A DNA stretch of 47,981 nt, taken from Bacteroidota bacterium (GTDB taxonomy: Bacteria > Bacteroidota > Bacteroidia > Chitinophagales > Chitinophagaceae). Positions 24,122-33,618 of the stretch are shown here, in pieces (the first letter of the stretch is position 1; every line of letters begins with the position of its first letter). The stretch is from assembly GCA_030706685.1 (NCBI GenBank), contig JAUZOA010000035.1, forward strand, positions 1-47,981. Direction: 5' to 3'. A program made the translations under genes and the position numbers. The notes beneath the pieces were generated by a model. It saw only the letters and a program-made list of their open reading frames with translations. It had not been told where the DNA came from and made no database searches.

Positions 24122-24712
24122 ATGAGTATTGTTATTATTAAATATAATGCCGGTAATATCCGGAGTGTTTTATTCGCATTGGAGCGAATAGGCCTTGAAG
24201 CCGTGGTGACGGATGATGCAGAGCAGATCCGGCGGGCTGACCGGGTCATTTTTCCCGGGGTCGGCGAAGCCAGTTCCGCTATGTTGTATTTAAAGGAAAG
24301 AAAACTGGATAAAGTAATAAAGGATTTGCAGCAGCCGGTGCTGGGTATTTGCCTGGGCATGCAGTTACTGTGTAAATATTCTGAAGAAAATGACACAGCT
24401 TGTTTAGGCGTCTTTGATGTGAACGTTAAAAAATTCAGTGCCGGCAATACAGGATTAAAAATTCCCCAGATTGGGTGGAATAAGGTGGAAGTTGTTGCCC
24501 ATCCATTATTTAAGGACATAGCGGAGGGATCTTACTGTTATTTTGTTCATAGTTATTACGCGGAACTAAGTCCCGAAACAGCCGCTACGACAGAATATGG
24601 AATAAAATTCAGCAGCGCACTACAGAAAGATAATTTTTATGGTGTGCAGTTCCATACGGAGAAATCTGCTAAGGCCGGAGAAACGATTCTTAAAAATTTT
24701 ATAGAACTATGA
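24122..24712 (+). CDS. hisH: Imidazole glycerol phosphate synthase, glutaminase subunit
   Basis: A 196-aa class I glutamine amidotransferase. It shows YNAGNIRSV at the start, the oxyanion region FPGVGEASSAM, the nucleophile Cys77 in GICLGMQLL, and the His178-x-Glu180 pair in GVQFHTEKS, completing the triad. It supplies ammonia to HisF. It begins immediately after the hisB stop and overlaps hisA by 4 bases (ATGA), so translation is coupled. Confidence 0.97.
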   Translation: MSIVIIKYNAGNIRSVLFALERIGLEAVVTDDAEQIRRADRVIFPGVGEASSAMLYLKERKLDKVIKDLQQPVLGICLGMQLLCKYSEENDTACLGVFDVNVKKFSAGNTGLKIPQIGWNKVEVVAHPLFKDIAEGSYCYFVHSYYAELSPETAATTEYGIKFSSALQKDNFYGVQFHTEKSAKAGETILKNFIEL

Positions 24713-25434
24713 TCATTATTCCGGCGATAGATATTATAGAAGGGAAATGTGTGAGACTGACGGAGGGCGATTATTCGCAAAAGAAAATTTATAATGAGCA
24801 CCCCCTGGAAGTAGCGAAACAATTTGAAGATGCAGGATTGAGAAGGCTCCATTTAGTGGATCTGGATGGGGCTAAAGCGGGATTGGTTAAAAACTGGAAA
24901 GTGCTGGAGACGATTGCCGGCAAAACTTCTCTTGTTATTGATTTTGGCGGGGGAATAAAAACGGGCAAGGATGTACAGATCGTTTTTGATTCAGGCGCGA
25001 AATTGGCAACTGTCGGGAGTATTGCTGTAAAAAATGAAGAGGAGTTCGTGAAATGGTTGTTGCAGTTTGGCGCCGGAAATTTCCTGCTGGGAGCTGATGT
25101 AAAGAATGAAAAGATCGCTATACATGGCTGGCAGGAGACTTCGGATATATGGGTGTATGATTTCATCGGAAAATATGTTCAAAAGGGAGTGCAGCAGGTC
25201 TTTTGTACGGATATAAGCAAGGACGGAAAACTGGAAGGTCCTGCGATTGATCTTTATAAAAATATTATTGAAAAGTTTCCGGACCTGGAATTTATTGCCA
25301 GCGGGGGAGTAAGTTCAATGAAAGATATTGAAGAGTTAAGGAATATTGGGTGCAAAGGAGTGATTGTGGGGAAAGCTATTTATGAAAACCGGATAAGTAT
25401 GGCCGATCTAAAAAAAGTAATAATTAGTAATTAA
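24709..25434 (+). CDS. hisA: ProFAR isomerase (HisA)
   Basis: A 241-aa TIM-barrel enzyme. The catalytic Asp8 is in PAIDIIEGKCVRLTEGD, and the second catalytic Asp near 130-170 is in FCTDISKDGKLEGP. Phosphate-binding turns are DFGGGIKTGKDV and ASGGVSSMKDI. It opens the ring of ProFAR to PRFAR. The start overlaps the hisH stop. Confidence 0.96.
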   Translation: MIIIPAIDIIEGKCVRLTEGDYSQKKIYNEHPLEVAKQFEDAGLRRLHLVDLDGAKAGLVKNWKVLETIAGKTSLVIDFGGGIKTGKDVQIVFDSGAKLATVGSIAVKNEEEFVKWLLQFGAGNFLLGADVKNEKIAIHGWQETSDIWVYDFIGKYVQKGVQQVFCTDISKDGKLEGPAIDLYKNIIEKFPDLEFIASGGVSSMKDIEELRNIGCKGVIVGKAIYENRISMADLKKVIISN

Positions 25435-25455
25435 TAATTATTACCTGGTAAAACT

Positions 25456-26214
25456 ATGCTCACTAAACGAATCATACCCTGCCTGGATATTAAAGACGGA
25501 AGAACCGTAAAGGGAACCAACTTCGTTGACCTTCGCGATGCGGGTGACCCGGTTGAGCTGGGCGCCTTGTATGCAAAGCAGGGCGCTGATGAACTGGTAT
25601 TCCTCGACATTACCGCGACGGTAGAAAAACGAAAGACACTGGTCGAATTGGTGAGAAGGATTGCCAGGCATGTCAATATCCCGTTTACAGTGGGTGGAGG
25701 GATCAGCAGTATAGCGGATGTAAATGCATTGCTGGAAAACGGGGCGGATAAGATATCAGTGAATACGGCAGCTTTTAAAGACCCCGAATTGATCACGAGG
25801 CTTGCCAATGAATTCGGCAGCCAATGTGTTGTATTAGCCATCGATACTAAACAGGAAGCGGATGGCGAATGGTATGTATACTTAAATGGAGGAAGAACAA
25901 AGACCCCGTCACGCTGTTTCGACTGGGCTAAGCAGGCCGTGGAGCTTGGCGCAGGAGAAATATTGCTGACTTCCATGAATCATGACGGAATGAAACAAGG
26001 CTTTGCCCTCGATATTACGAAACGGTTAGCGGAAAACCTGTCTGTGCCGGTGATTGCCAGCGGTGGTGGCGGTAAGATGGAGCATTTCAAAGATGTTTTT
26101 AACCAGGCCAATGCCGATGCGGCGTTGGCGGCCAGCATCTTTCATTTTAATGAGATAAGCATACCCGAATTGAAAGAATATTTAGAATTAAATAATATTC
26201 CTGTAAGAAAATAA
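25456..26214 (+). CDS. hisF: Imidazole glycerol phosphate synthase, cyclase subunit
   Basis: A 252-aa TIM barrel. The start [23 protein letters not shown] contains catalytic Asp11. [30 protein letters not shown] (Asp about 130), [16 protein letters not shown] and [12 protein letters not shown] are standard. It joins PRFAR and the ammonia from HisH to give imidazole glycerol phosphate and AICAR. It lies 21 bases after hisA. Confidence 0.97.
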   Translation: MLTKRIIPCLDIKDGRTVKGTNFVDLRDAGDPVELGALYAKQGADELVFLDITATVEKRKTLVELVRRIARHVNIPFTVGGGISSIADVNALLENGADKISVNTAAFKDPELITRLANEFGSQCVVLAIDTKQEADGEWYVYLNGGRTKTPSRCFDWAKQAVELGAGEILLTSMNHDGMKQGFALDITKRLAENLSVPVIASGGGGKMEHFKDVFNQANADAALAASIFHFNEISIPELKEYLELNNIPVRK

Positions 26215-26220
26215 AATGAA

Positions 26221-26817
26221 ATGAAAATTGATTATGCCAAATACGCTGATGGATTAGTTCCCGCGATTGTGCAGGATGATCTGACCGGCAAAGTATTAAT
26301 GCTTGGTTTTATGAATGAGGAGGCCGTTAAAAAAACCAAAGAGTTGAACAGGGTGACTTTTTATAGCCGTACTAAAAAAAGGCTCTGGACAAAAGGGGAG
26401 GAAAGTGGAAATTTTCTTGACCTGAAAAGTATTACCGGGGACTGTGATAATGACACTTTATTGGTCAAGGCTGTTCCGCATGGCCCGGTTTGTCATACAG
26501 GGGCGGATACTTGCTTTGGAGAAAGGAATACAAATGAGGATTTTATTTATCAATTAGATCAAATCATTGCGGATCGCCGGGAACACCCCGCTGAAAATTC
26601 TTATACATCCGGGTTATTCAAAAAGGGGATTAATGCCATAGCCCAAAAAGTGGGAGAGGAAGCGGTAGAACTGGTGATTGAGTCGAAGGATAATGACGAT
26701 GACAAATTCTTAAATGAGGCGGCTGATTTGTTGTTTCATTACCTGGTACTTCTTAAGGCAAAGAATCATGCACTCCGGGATGTTGCCGGCATTTTAGAAA
26801 AAAGACATAAAAAGTGA
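26221..26817 (+). CDS. hisI: Bifunctional phosphoribosyl-AMP cyclohydrolase / phosphoribosyl-ATP pyrophosphatase
   Basis: A 198-aa HisIE fusion. The N-terminal HisI domain (to about 105) has MLGFMNEEAVKKT, TFYSRTKKRLWTKGEESGN, the metal-binding DCDNDTLLV and CHTGADTCF. The C-terminal HisE domain (about 108-198) has EVGEEAVELVIES and FLNEAADLLFHYLVLL, the helical NTP-pyrophosphatase motif. It performs steps 2 and 3 of the pathway and closes the operon. With it every histidine pathway step is encoded here. Confidence 0.96.
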   Translation: MKIDYAKYADGLVPAIVQDDLTGKVLMLGFMNEEAVKKTKELNRVTFYSRTKKRLWTKGEESGNFLDLKSITGDCDNDTLLVKAVPHGPVCHTGADTCFGERNTNEDFIYQLDQIIADRREHPAENSYTSGLFKKGINAIAQKVGEEAVELVIESKDNDDDKFLNEAADLLFHYLVLLKAKNHALRDVAGILEKRHKK

Positions 26818-26874
26818 TTTCTTTTTTCCACACTCGTTAATAACTCGAAATCTTTAAAGGAAGGCTCGTTTTGG

Positions 26875-26882
26875 TATATTTG
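26875..26882 (+). promoter_or_regulatory. Candidate -7 element for parE
   Basis: TATATTTG is a full match to TAnnTTTG, giving a leader of about 155 nt that contains the palindromic element at 26908-26962. Confidence 0.45.
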
Positions 26883-26907
26883 CCGGAATGTAACGGCAGG
26901 GCGCTTG

Positions 26908-26962
26908 CAATGGCGCAAAGGCGCCACGATTTTAAGGCTCTCTTTGCGGCTTAGCGTCGTTG
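26908..26962. repeat. Imperfect palindromic GCGCAAAG element
   Basis: CAATGGCGCAAAGGCGCCA on the left and the reverse complement CAACGACGCTAAGCCGCAA on the right match at 14 of 19 positions around a central TTTTAAGG. It resembles the 'GCAAAGACGC' type intergenic repeats I recall from Bacteroidota. Confidence 0.55.
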
Positions 26963-27042
26963 TGTGAAATAAAAACCGACCGGGCCAAAACCGATAACCA
27001 GGAGAAAAACTTAGTAGTAAAATTTATAACGTACCACTTTTC

Positions 27043-28938
27043 ATGGCAAAAGAAAAAGAGACTAACCTGTTTGAGTACACCGAAGAAAGTATAAAATCCC
27101 TCGACTGGAAAGAGCATATCCGCCTGCGGCCGGGAATGTATATCGGCAAGCTTGGCGACGGCAGCAGCCCTGACGATGGGATTTATGTGCTCGTAAAAGA
27201 GGTGATGGACAATTGTATCGACGAGTATGCAATGGGTTATGGCAAGACTATTGAACTGACAGTAGAAGGCAACCAGGTTACAGTAAGGGATTATGGCCGC
27301 GGCATTCCTCTTGGAAAAGTAATAGACGCGGTAAGCAAGGTTAATACAGGCGCCAAATTCGACAGCAAAGTTTTCCAGAAATCAGTTGGTCTCAACGGTG
27401 TAGGAACGAAAGCCGTAAACGCGTTGAGTAATTATTTCAAGGTGACCGCTATTCGCGAGGGTAAAGAAAAAACAGTTGAGTTTAAGAAAGGCGTTTTAAT
27501 AAAAGAGTATAACCAGGCGAAGACCCAGGAAGAAAACGGAACGATGGTAACGTTTATTCCGGATGATTCGATGTTCAGGAATTTTAAGTTTCATCCTGAG
27601 TTCATGGAGAACCAGATATGGAACTATTGTTACCTGAATGCCGGTTTGAAGATTATTTTCAATGGCAAGCCCTATATCAGCCGCAATGGTTTGCTGGACC
27701 TGTTGCAACGCAAGACTAATGAAGATGAGATCCGTTACCCGATCATTCACCTGAAAGGCGATGATATTGAAGTGGCCATCACGCATAATAACGATTACGG
27801 GGAAGATATTTATAGTTTTGTCAATGGCCAGCATACTACGCAGGGTGGCACCCATCAACAGGCTTTCCGTGAAGCTTATGTAAAAACGATCCGGGATTTT
27901 TATAAGAAAGATTATGATGCGGCGGATATCCGTACGGGTATTGTGGCGGCGGTGTCGGTAAAAGTGGTAGAGCCGGTGTTTGAATCACAGACAAAAACAA
28001 AGTTGGGCTCAGTCAATGTGGATACAGATGGACCCAGCATGAAGCAGTTTGTGGGTGACTTCATGGCGAAAGAACTGGATAATTACCTGCATAAAAATCC
28101 ATCCGTTGCTGACGGATTGAAAAAAAGGATTGAACAGAGTGAACGGGAAAGAAAAGAAATGGCCGGTATCAAAAAACTGGCGAATGAGAGGGCGAAGAAA
28201 GCTAATCTTCATAACAAGAAACTCCGGGATTGCCGTTATCATCTCAATGATGATCCACCCTCAAAAGGCAGGGAAGAGTTTATAGCGAAACAAAAGGAAA
28301 CGACTATTTTCATTACCGAGGGCGATAGCGCCAGCGGCTCTATTACCAAATCCCGTAATGTGGAAATACAGGCGGTATTCAGCCTGAGGGGTAAACCGCT
28401 TAATTCTTTTGGCCTGACCAAGAAAGTGGTGTATGAAAATGAAGAATTCAATTTATTGCAACATGCGCTGAATATTGAAGAAGGGCTGGAAGGTCTTCGC
28501 TATAATAATATAGTGATTGCTACTGATGCGGATGTAGATGGCATGCATATCCGTTTGTTATTAATGACATTTTTCCTGCAATTCTTTCCTGATCTTGTGA
28601 AGCATGAGAAAGTATATGTATTGCAAACGCCTTTGTTCCGCGTTCGTAATAAACAGGAAACGATCTATTGCTATGATGAAAGTGAGAAACAGGCGGCGGG
28701 TAAAAAACTGGGCAGCAAACCCGAGATCACAAGGTTCAAAGGATTGGGAGAGATCAGCCCGGAGGAATTTGCGCGGTTTATCGGCCCGGATATGCGAAAG
28801 GAACTGATGAGGCTGGAGCAAGGCGATCATATTCAGCAATTGCTGGAATATTATATGGGTAAGAATACGATGGAAAGGCAGGAATTTATAATTGATAATT
28901 TGAAAGTGGAGATGGATAAGGTGGAGGAGGAACTGTAA
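27043..28938 (+). CDS. parE: DNA topoisomerase IV subunit B
   Basis: A 631-aa type IIA topoisomerase ATPase subunit. The Bergerat ATP site is seen as [24 protein letters not shown] and [14 protein letters not shown]. The TOPRIM domain starts with [10 protein letters not shown] (about 425) and has the acidic [15 protein letters not shown]. The C-terminal end is [15 protein letters not shown]. Its size and its pairing with the parC-type protein in the same cluster favour topoisomerase IV over gyrase. It supplies ATP-driven strand passage to decatenate chromosomes. Confidence 0.94.
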   Translation: MAKEKETNLFEYTEESIKSLDWKEHIRLRPGMYIGKLGDGSSPDDGIYVLVKEVMDNCIDEYAMGYGKTIELTVEGNQVTVRDYGRGIPLGKVIDAVSKVNTGAKFDSKVFQKSVGLNGVGTKAVNALSNYFKVTAIREGKEKTVEFKKGVLIKEYNQAKTQEENGTMVTFIPDDSMFRNFKFHPEFMENQIWNYCYLNAGLKIIFNGKPYISRNGLLDLLQRKTNEDEIRYPIIHLKGDDIEVAITHNNDYGEDIYSFVNGQHTTQGGTHQQAFREAYVKTIRDFYKKDYDAADIRTGIVAAVSVKVVEPVFESQTKTKLGSVNVDTDGPSMKQFVGDFMAKELDNYLHKNPSVADGLKKRIEQSERERKEMAGIKKLANERAKKANLHNKKLRDCRYHLNDDPPSKGREEFIAKQKETTIFITEGDSASGSITKSRNVEIQAVFSLRGKPLNSFGLTKKVVYENEEFNLLQHALNIEEGLEGLRYNNIVIATDADVDGMHIRLLLMTFFLQFFPDLVKHEKVYVLQTPLFRVRNKQETIYCYDESEKQAAGKKLGSKPEITRFKGLGEISPEEFARFIGPDMRKELMRLEQGDHIQQLLEYYMGKNTMERQEFIIDNLKVEMDKVEEEL

Positions 28939-28939
28939 C

Positions 28940-28971
28940 GTTTAATGGTTTAAGTTTAAGGGTTTAAAGTT
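28940..28971. repeat. Short GTTTAA-type tandem repeat
   Basis: Imperfect repeats of GTTTAA/GGTTTAA just after the parE stop. Similar low-complexity GTTTAA tracts are common after genes in this group as I recall. It has no apparent hairpin. Confidence 0.45.
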
Positions 28972-29011
28972 GGATCGGGAAAGATGAATTTTTCTAAAGG
29001 ATAGTAAGTAA

Positions 29012-29749
29012 TTGACTAAACTCGATATAATACGCAAGACAAAGTCGCTGTTCATGAAATGGCGGTTGGATGGAGTGATAGAACCGTTTACCGGCTTTAT
29101 GACCAACCTGGTGTATATGTCGAAATTGAGTAAGTGGCGAAGGAAGAATAAAGTGACCGGTTATAATGACTGGTACCAGCGAAAATGGGATTATAACCGG
29201 CGGGAAAAATTATATGAAGCGGTGATCAGCCAGGAGCAGGTAGGTTCTTTGCCGGTAGATTATTTTGAGTTTGGCGTTTGTGGTGGATCTTCATTCAAAT
29301 GGTGGCTGGAGCATAATACTAATCCTGCTTCGCGATTTTACGGGTTTGACACATTTGAAGGATTGCCGGAAGATTTCGGGCCTTTTGCCAAAGGCTCGAT
29401 GGCGGTAGCCCTGGAGTCGTTGGATATCTCTGATACAAGAGCCAGCTTTTATAAGGGATTATTCCAGGATACATTGATACCTTTCCTGGACCAATATGAT
29501 AGCCGGAGAAAAAAACTGATCCACATGGATGCTGATATTTTCAGCGCCACTATTTTTGCCTTATCCCAGTTGTATAAATATTTGAATGATGGCGATATCA
29601 TTCTATTTGATGAATTTGCCGTGCCCAAACATGAGTTCATGGCATTTAAGATCTTTTCAGAAAGTTTTTATATTCAGTATGAAGTGATCGCGGCAGCGAA
29701 TAATTATTTGTTCCTGGCGATTAAGATAAAATCTCCCGGATCACGGTGA
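29012..29749 (+). CDS. TylF/MycF-like SAM-dependent methyltransferase
   Basis: A 245-aa protein. The SAM motif is DYFEFGVCGGSSFKWWL (about 85-101), followed by FYGFDTFEGLPEDFGPFAKG and LIHMDADIFSATIFALSQLYKYLNDGDIILFDEF. The last has the acidic pair (DAD) that binds the metal in macrocin O-methyltransferase-like (TylF) enzymes. The substrate is unknown, probably a sugar or polyketide-like hydroxyl. The N-terminal IIRKTKSLF segment is only reached from the TTG at 29012, right after a stop; the next ATG is at 29054. It lies between parE and parC without obvious functional link. Confidence 0.75.
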   Translation: MTKLDIIRKTKSLFMKWRLDGVIEPFTGFMTNLVYMSKLSKWRRKNKVTGYNDWYQRKWDYNRREKLYEAVISQEQVGSLPVDYFEFGVCGGSSFKWWLEHNTNPASRFYGFDTFEGLPEDFGPFAKGSMAVALESLDISDTRASFYKGLFQDTLIPFLDQYDSRRKKLIHMDADIFSATIFALSQLYKYLNDGDIILFDEFAVPKHEFMAFKIFSESFYIQYEVIAAANNYLFLAIKIKSPGSR

Positions 29750-29817
29750 TGGGATGCAGGAACACTCCTTACCCTCAGGGAGTGATGGGGAAAACAATTT
29801 TTTAACTAAAAGAAAAC

Positions 29818-29865
29818 TCACCAGGAGGGATGGTGGGTAAGCTCCGCCGGCGGGCGGATTGGTGG
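29818..29865. repeat. Palindromic intergenic element before the DUF1835 gene
   Basis: An outer CACCA (29819-29823) pairs with TGGTG (29860-29864). An inner TCCGCC (29843-29848) pairs with GGCGGA (29853-29858) around a GGCG loop. It is much more GC-rich than the surroundings and ends 4 bases before the next start codon. Confidence 0.5.
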
Positions 29866-29869
29866 CATT

Positions 29870-30721
29870 ATGATACATATTGTTTTTAACGGATCAGAAA
29901 TTGACCTGATGAAAAAAGTAATGGCGTTGGATGAAACGCTGGCCGGTGAAGTCATACAAGTCAAAGATGAATTTGCCGTCGGCCCCCTGGCCGGCATTGA
30001 TACGGAAGAGGGATGGCAGGCAAGAGTGGGATGGTGGAGAAATTTGCTGCAGGGGTCCTCGTACAAAGAAGATCTTGCAGGCAGTTTTGATGACAGGAAG
30101 ACGGTAAAAGAATTAAAAGAGAAACTGGATGCAGATACCGGTGAGCAGGTATGGATATGGATGGGGCAGAACCAGCATGATGTATGCGGCTATTACTGGC
30201 TGATATCACAGTTCAAGGGTTACGCAGGAAGGATAATGGTGCTCTACCTGAACAACCTTCCTTTTATCAACGAGAAGGGGCAAATATTTTATCCTTCCTG
30301 GCTGCATGAGATTCAGCCAAAAGAGTTTTTGAAAGCAAAGAAACTGGCGAGAACTGTTACCTCCAGTGAATTCGAAGTGGACCCGGATGAATGGAAAAGA
30401 ATATGCGATGAAAACGCTACAATACGTATTTTGGAAGGCGGGAAAAAAATAGCCGGCCGGGAAGAAACTTTTTATGATAGTGAAGTAATAAAAAATGTAA
30501 CGGGTGATTGGCAAAAGGCCAGCAGGGTTTTAACGAATACACTGCACCGTATGAAAATAAAAACCGGGGATGTGTTCATTATGTGGCGCATGAAGCAAAT
30601 GATCAGCGAAGGAAAGATAGAAGTCATGGGAGATACGAATAAAGGATGGAAGGAGTTTGATGTGAAATTACCAGGCGCCAGACAGGAAGAGACGACCGAA
30701 CAGGAAGAAGCGACAGTGTAA
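29870..30721 (+). CDS. DUF1835 domain-containing protein
   Basis: A 283-aa protein beginning MIHIVFNGSEIDLMKKVMA, then VIQVKDEFAVGPLAGIDTEEG, VWIWMGQNQHDVCGYYWLISQF and VLYLNNLPFINEKGQIFYPSWLHEI. These match the DUF1835 N-terminal domain, followed by a DUF3658-like C-terminal part (about 155-270, SSEFEVDPDEWKRI). The biochemical role is unknown. It is 9 bases from the next gene, so probably cotranscribed with it. Confidence 0.85.
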   Translation: MIHIVFNGSEIDLMKKVMALDETLAGEVIQVKDEFAVGPLAGIDTEEGWQARVGWWRNLLQGSSYKEDLAGSFDDRKTVKELKEKLDADTGEQVWIWMGQNQHDVCGYYWLISQFKGYAGRIMVLYLNNLPFINEKGQIFYPSWLHEIQPKEFLKAKKLARTVTSSEFEVDPDEWKRICDENATIRILEGGKKIAGREETFYDSEVIKNVTGDWQKASRVLTNTLHRMKIKTGDVFIMWRMKQMISEGKIEVMGDTNKGWKEFDVKLPGARQEETTEQEEATV

Positions 30722-30730
30722 ATCATTTTC

Positions 30731-31084
30731 ATGAAAAATACAATAAGGATTGAAGAAGCAGCCATGTTTGCCCTCTGCCTCTTTGGCTTATACTATCTGG
30801 ATGCGGAATGGTGGTATTTCCCGTTGGTCTTCCTGGGGCCTGATATCAGTATGATAGGCTATTCAGCCGGGAAAACGACAGGGGCTCTTACATATAACCT
30901 CTTTCATCACAAGGGCATTGCCGTGATCGTTTTTATCGCAGGTCTTTACATGGGTAATTACCTGCTCCAGGTGACGGGTATTATTCTCTTTGGTCATTCT
31001 TCGATGGACAGGATGTTTGGATATGGGTTAAAACTGGGACGCGGATTTAAATACACGCATTTAGGAACAATAGGAAAGAAATAA
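30731..31084 (+). CDS. DUF4260 family membrane protein
   Basis: A 117-aa protein with three or four hydrophobic segments (AAMFALCLFGLYYL, WWYFPLVFLGPDISMIGY, GIAVIVFIAGLYMGNYLLQVTGIILFGH) and the end SSMDRMFGYGLKLGRGFKYTHLG. That end is the recognisable tail of DUF4260 proteins. Function is unknown. It lies 3 bases before the parC start. Confidence 0.85.
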   Translation: MKNTIRIEEAAMFALCLFGLYYLDAEWWYFPLVFLGPDISMIGYSAGKTTGALTYNLFHHKGIAVIVFIAGLYMGNYLLQVTGIILFGHSSMDRMFGYGLKLGRGFKYTHLGTIGKK

Positions 31085-31087
31085 AAA

Positions 31088-33607
31088 ATGAGTGCAGCAA
31101 AAAGCAGGTTATCGGAAGTTCAGGACAACAATTCAGGCCTTCATGGCCAGTATAAAACATGGTTTCTCGATTATGCGTCCTATGTAATACTGGAAAGAGC
31201 CGTACCGGCTATTGAAGATGGCTTGAAGCCTGTTCAGCGCCGTATTCTTCACGCGATGAAGGAAATGGATGACGGACGTTTCAACAAAGTCGCCAATATC
31301 ATCGGCCAGGCCATGCAATACCATCCCCACGGTGACGCGAGTATCGGGGACGCATTGGTAAATATGGGCCAAAAGGACCTTCTTGTAGAGACACAGGGTA
31401 ACTGGGGAGATGTAAGAACCGGGGATGATGCCGCGGCCCCAAGATATATCGAGGCAAGGCTCAGCAAATTTGCACTGGAAGTTGCTTTTAATAGTAAAAC
31501 AACCGAATGGCAACTCAGCTATGACGGAAGAAAAAATGAACCGGTCACATTGCCGATGAAATTTCCCTTATTGCTTGCACAGGGTGCGGATGGAATTGCT
31601 GTCGGATTGTCTACAAAAATTCTTCCGCATAATTTCTGCGAGCTGATCGAAGCTTCTGTTAAACACCTTCGCGGTAAGAGGTTTGAATTATTCCCCGATT
31701 TTATGACCGGGGGAATGATCGATGTTACGGATTATACCCAGGGAAAACGCGGAGGTAAGGTGAAAGTCAGGGCGCAAATAGAAGAAGTGGATAAGAAAAC
31801 TCTAGCAATCCGTTCAGTTCCCTATGGCGTGACCACTTCACAATTGATGGATTCTGTCGTAAAAGCCAATGACCAGGGAAAAATAAAAATCAAAAAAGTC
31901 ACCGATACGACGGCGGCTGAGGTAGAGATACTGGTTGACCTGGCGCCGGGAATATCCCCCGATATTACCATTGATGCTTTGTATAAATTCACCGATTGCG
32001 AAATTTCTATTTCTCCCAATGCCTGCGTGATCGTAGAACAAAAGCCTCAATTCCTTGCCGTCAACGACCTGCTGAAACTGTCCGTTGACAAAACAAAGGA
32101 CCTGCTGGAGCAGGAATTGAAGATCAAACTCAATGAGCTGCAGGAAAAATGGCACTATACTTCTCTTGAAAAAATATTCTTTGAAGAAAAAATATATAAA
32201 GAATTAGAGAAAAAACATGAGACATGGGATAAAGTGCTGGAGGCGATTGATAAGGCTTTTGTTCCGTTCAAAAAACAATTGAAAAGAGCGATCACGAAGG
32301 AGGATATCATTAAACTTACTGAAAAGCCGGTTCGCCGTATTTATAAACTGGATATCGAAGAACTCAATGACCAGATCAAAGCGCTGGAGGGAGATATCAA
32401 ACAGGTGAAGTATGACCTGAATAACCTGGTTGATTACGCCGTGGCTTATTATGAGAACCTTTTGAAGAAATATGGTAAAGGAAGGGAAAGAAAGACCGAG
32501 ATCAAACAATTTGAAGTGATCGAAGCCAAACAGGTAGCGATCGCCAATACAAAACTGTATGTCAACCGGGAGGAAGGCTTTATCGGCACCGGTTTGAAAA
32601 AAGATGAACTGCTGTTTGAATGTTCCGATCTCGATGATATCAGTGCCTTCGCGAAGAATGGTATTATGAAAGTGGTCAAAGTAACTGACAAGGTTTTTAT
32701 CGGCAAGGATATATTGCATGCCGCGGTTTTCCAGAAAAACGACGAGCGCACTACGTATAATATGATCTATGCCGATGGTAAGGGCGGGGTAAGCTATGCC
32801 AAACGCTTCAATGTAACCGGGGTGACAAGAGATAAAGAATATGACCTGACCAAAGGCGGTGAAAAGAGCAAGGTTCATTACCTGAGCGTCAATCCGAATG
32901 GGGAGGCAGAATCAGTAAGGATCGTTTTAAGCCCTGCTTCTTCGGCGAGGATCAAGGAGTTTGATTTTTCCTTTGAGGAGCTGGCGATTAAAGGCCGGAG
33001 CAGCATGGGCAACCAGGTAACCAAATATCCCATTAAATCGGTCCGGTTCAAAGAAGCCGGGAAAGCTACTTTGAGCGGTCGTAAGCTTTGGTTTGATGAT
33101 AAGTTTGGGCGGCTCAATGCTGATGAGAAAGGGATCTTGCTTGGCAGCTTTGAGGCGGATGACCGGATATTGGTTGTTTATAGTGACGGTAACTATGAAA
33201 TCACTGACCAGGAAATGACGCAGCGCTTTGATGCGGAGACTATTTTACTGATAGAAAAATTCGATCCAGAAAAGATCATCTCTGCCGTCTATCTTGATAA
33301 GAAAAATCTTCAATATAATATTAAAAGATTCAAGATTGAAACAACGACACTGCGCAACAAGTTTTTCTTTATTAAGGAAGGCGAGGGGAATTATGTAGAA
33401 GCTGTATCAACGGAGGCGGAGCCTGTATTAGCGGTACAAACCGGGAGGGGGGCACAGGTACGGAAGGCTAAGATCAAGATCGTCAAAGCCGCTGAAGTGA
33501 CGGGATGGAAAACGGTAGGTACCAAATTGCTGGATTATAACAAGAGCATAGAAATGGAATGGGTAAAAACTAAATCAAGCGATCAACAGCCGGAATTGTT
33601 TGAATAA
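31088..33607 (+). CDS. parC: DNA topoisomerase IV subunit A
   Basis: An 839-aa breakage-reunion subunit. N-terminal YASYVILERAVPAIEDGLKPVQRRILHAM, then YHPHGDASIGDALVNMGQ and the active-site Tyr120 in APRYIEARLS. Coiled-coil-rich middle LEKKHETWDKVLEAIDKAF, and a C-terminal beta-pinwheel-like region lacking the gyrase GyrA-box QRRGGKG. That supports topoisomerase IV over gyrase. It forms a tetramer with the parE product at 27.0 kb. It ends 11 bases from the stop of the convergent gene. Confidence 0.94.
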   Translation: MSAAKSRLSEVQDNNSGLHGQYKTWFLDYASYVILERAVPAIEDGLKPVQRRILHAMKEMDDGRFNKVANIIGQAMQYHPHGDASIGDALVNMGQKDLLVETQGNWGDVRTGDDAAAPRYIEARLSKFALEVAFNSKTTEWQLSYDGRKNEPVTLPMKFPLLLAQGADGIAVGLSTKILPHNFCELIEASVKHLRGKRFELFPDFMTGGMIDVTDYTQGKRGGKVKVRAQIEEVDKKTLAIRSVPYGVTTSQLMDSVVKANDQGKIKIKKVTDTTAAEVEILVDLAPGISPDITIDALYKFTDCEISISPNACVIVEQKPQFLAVNDLLKLSVDKTKDLLEQELKIKLNELQEKWHYTSLEKIFFEEKIYKELEKKHETWDKVLEAIDKAFVPFKKQLKRAITKEDIIKLTEKPVRRIYKLDIEELNDQIKALEGDIKQVKYDLNNLVDYAVAYYENLLKKYGKGRERKTEIKQFEVIEAKQVAIANTKLYVNREEGFIGTGLKKDELLFECSDLDDISAFAKNGIMKVVKVTDKVFIGKDILHAAVFQKNDERTTYNMIYADGKGGVSYAKRFNVTGVTRDKEYDLTKGGEKSKVHYLSVNPNGEAESVRIVLSPASSARIKEFDFSFEELAIKGRSSMGNQVTKYPIKSVRFKEAGKATLSGRKLWFDDKFGRLNADEKGILLGSFEADDRILVVYSDGNYEITDQEMTQRFDAETILLIEKFDPEKIISAVYLDKKNLQYNIKRFKIETTTLRNKFFFIKEGEGNYVEAVSTEAEPVLAVQTGRGAQVRKAKIKIVKAAEVTGWKTVGTKLLDYNKSIEMEWVKTKSSDQQPELFE

Positions 33608-33618
33608 AGCAGTCTAAT

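Noticed and set aside
27043-33607. Gyrase (gyrB/gyrA) instead of topoisomerase IV
   Set aside because: The A subunit lacks a recognisable GyrA-box (QRRGGKG type) and the B subunit lacks the larger GyrB features; parE/parC fits better.
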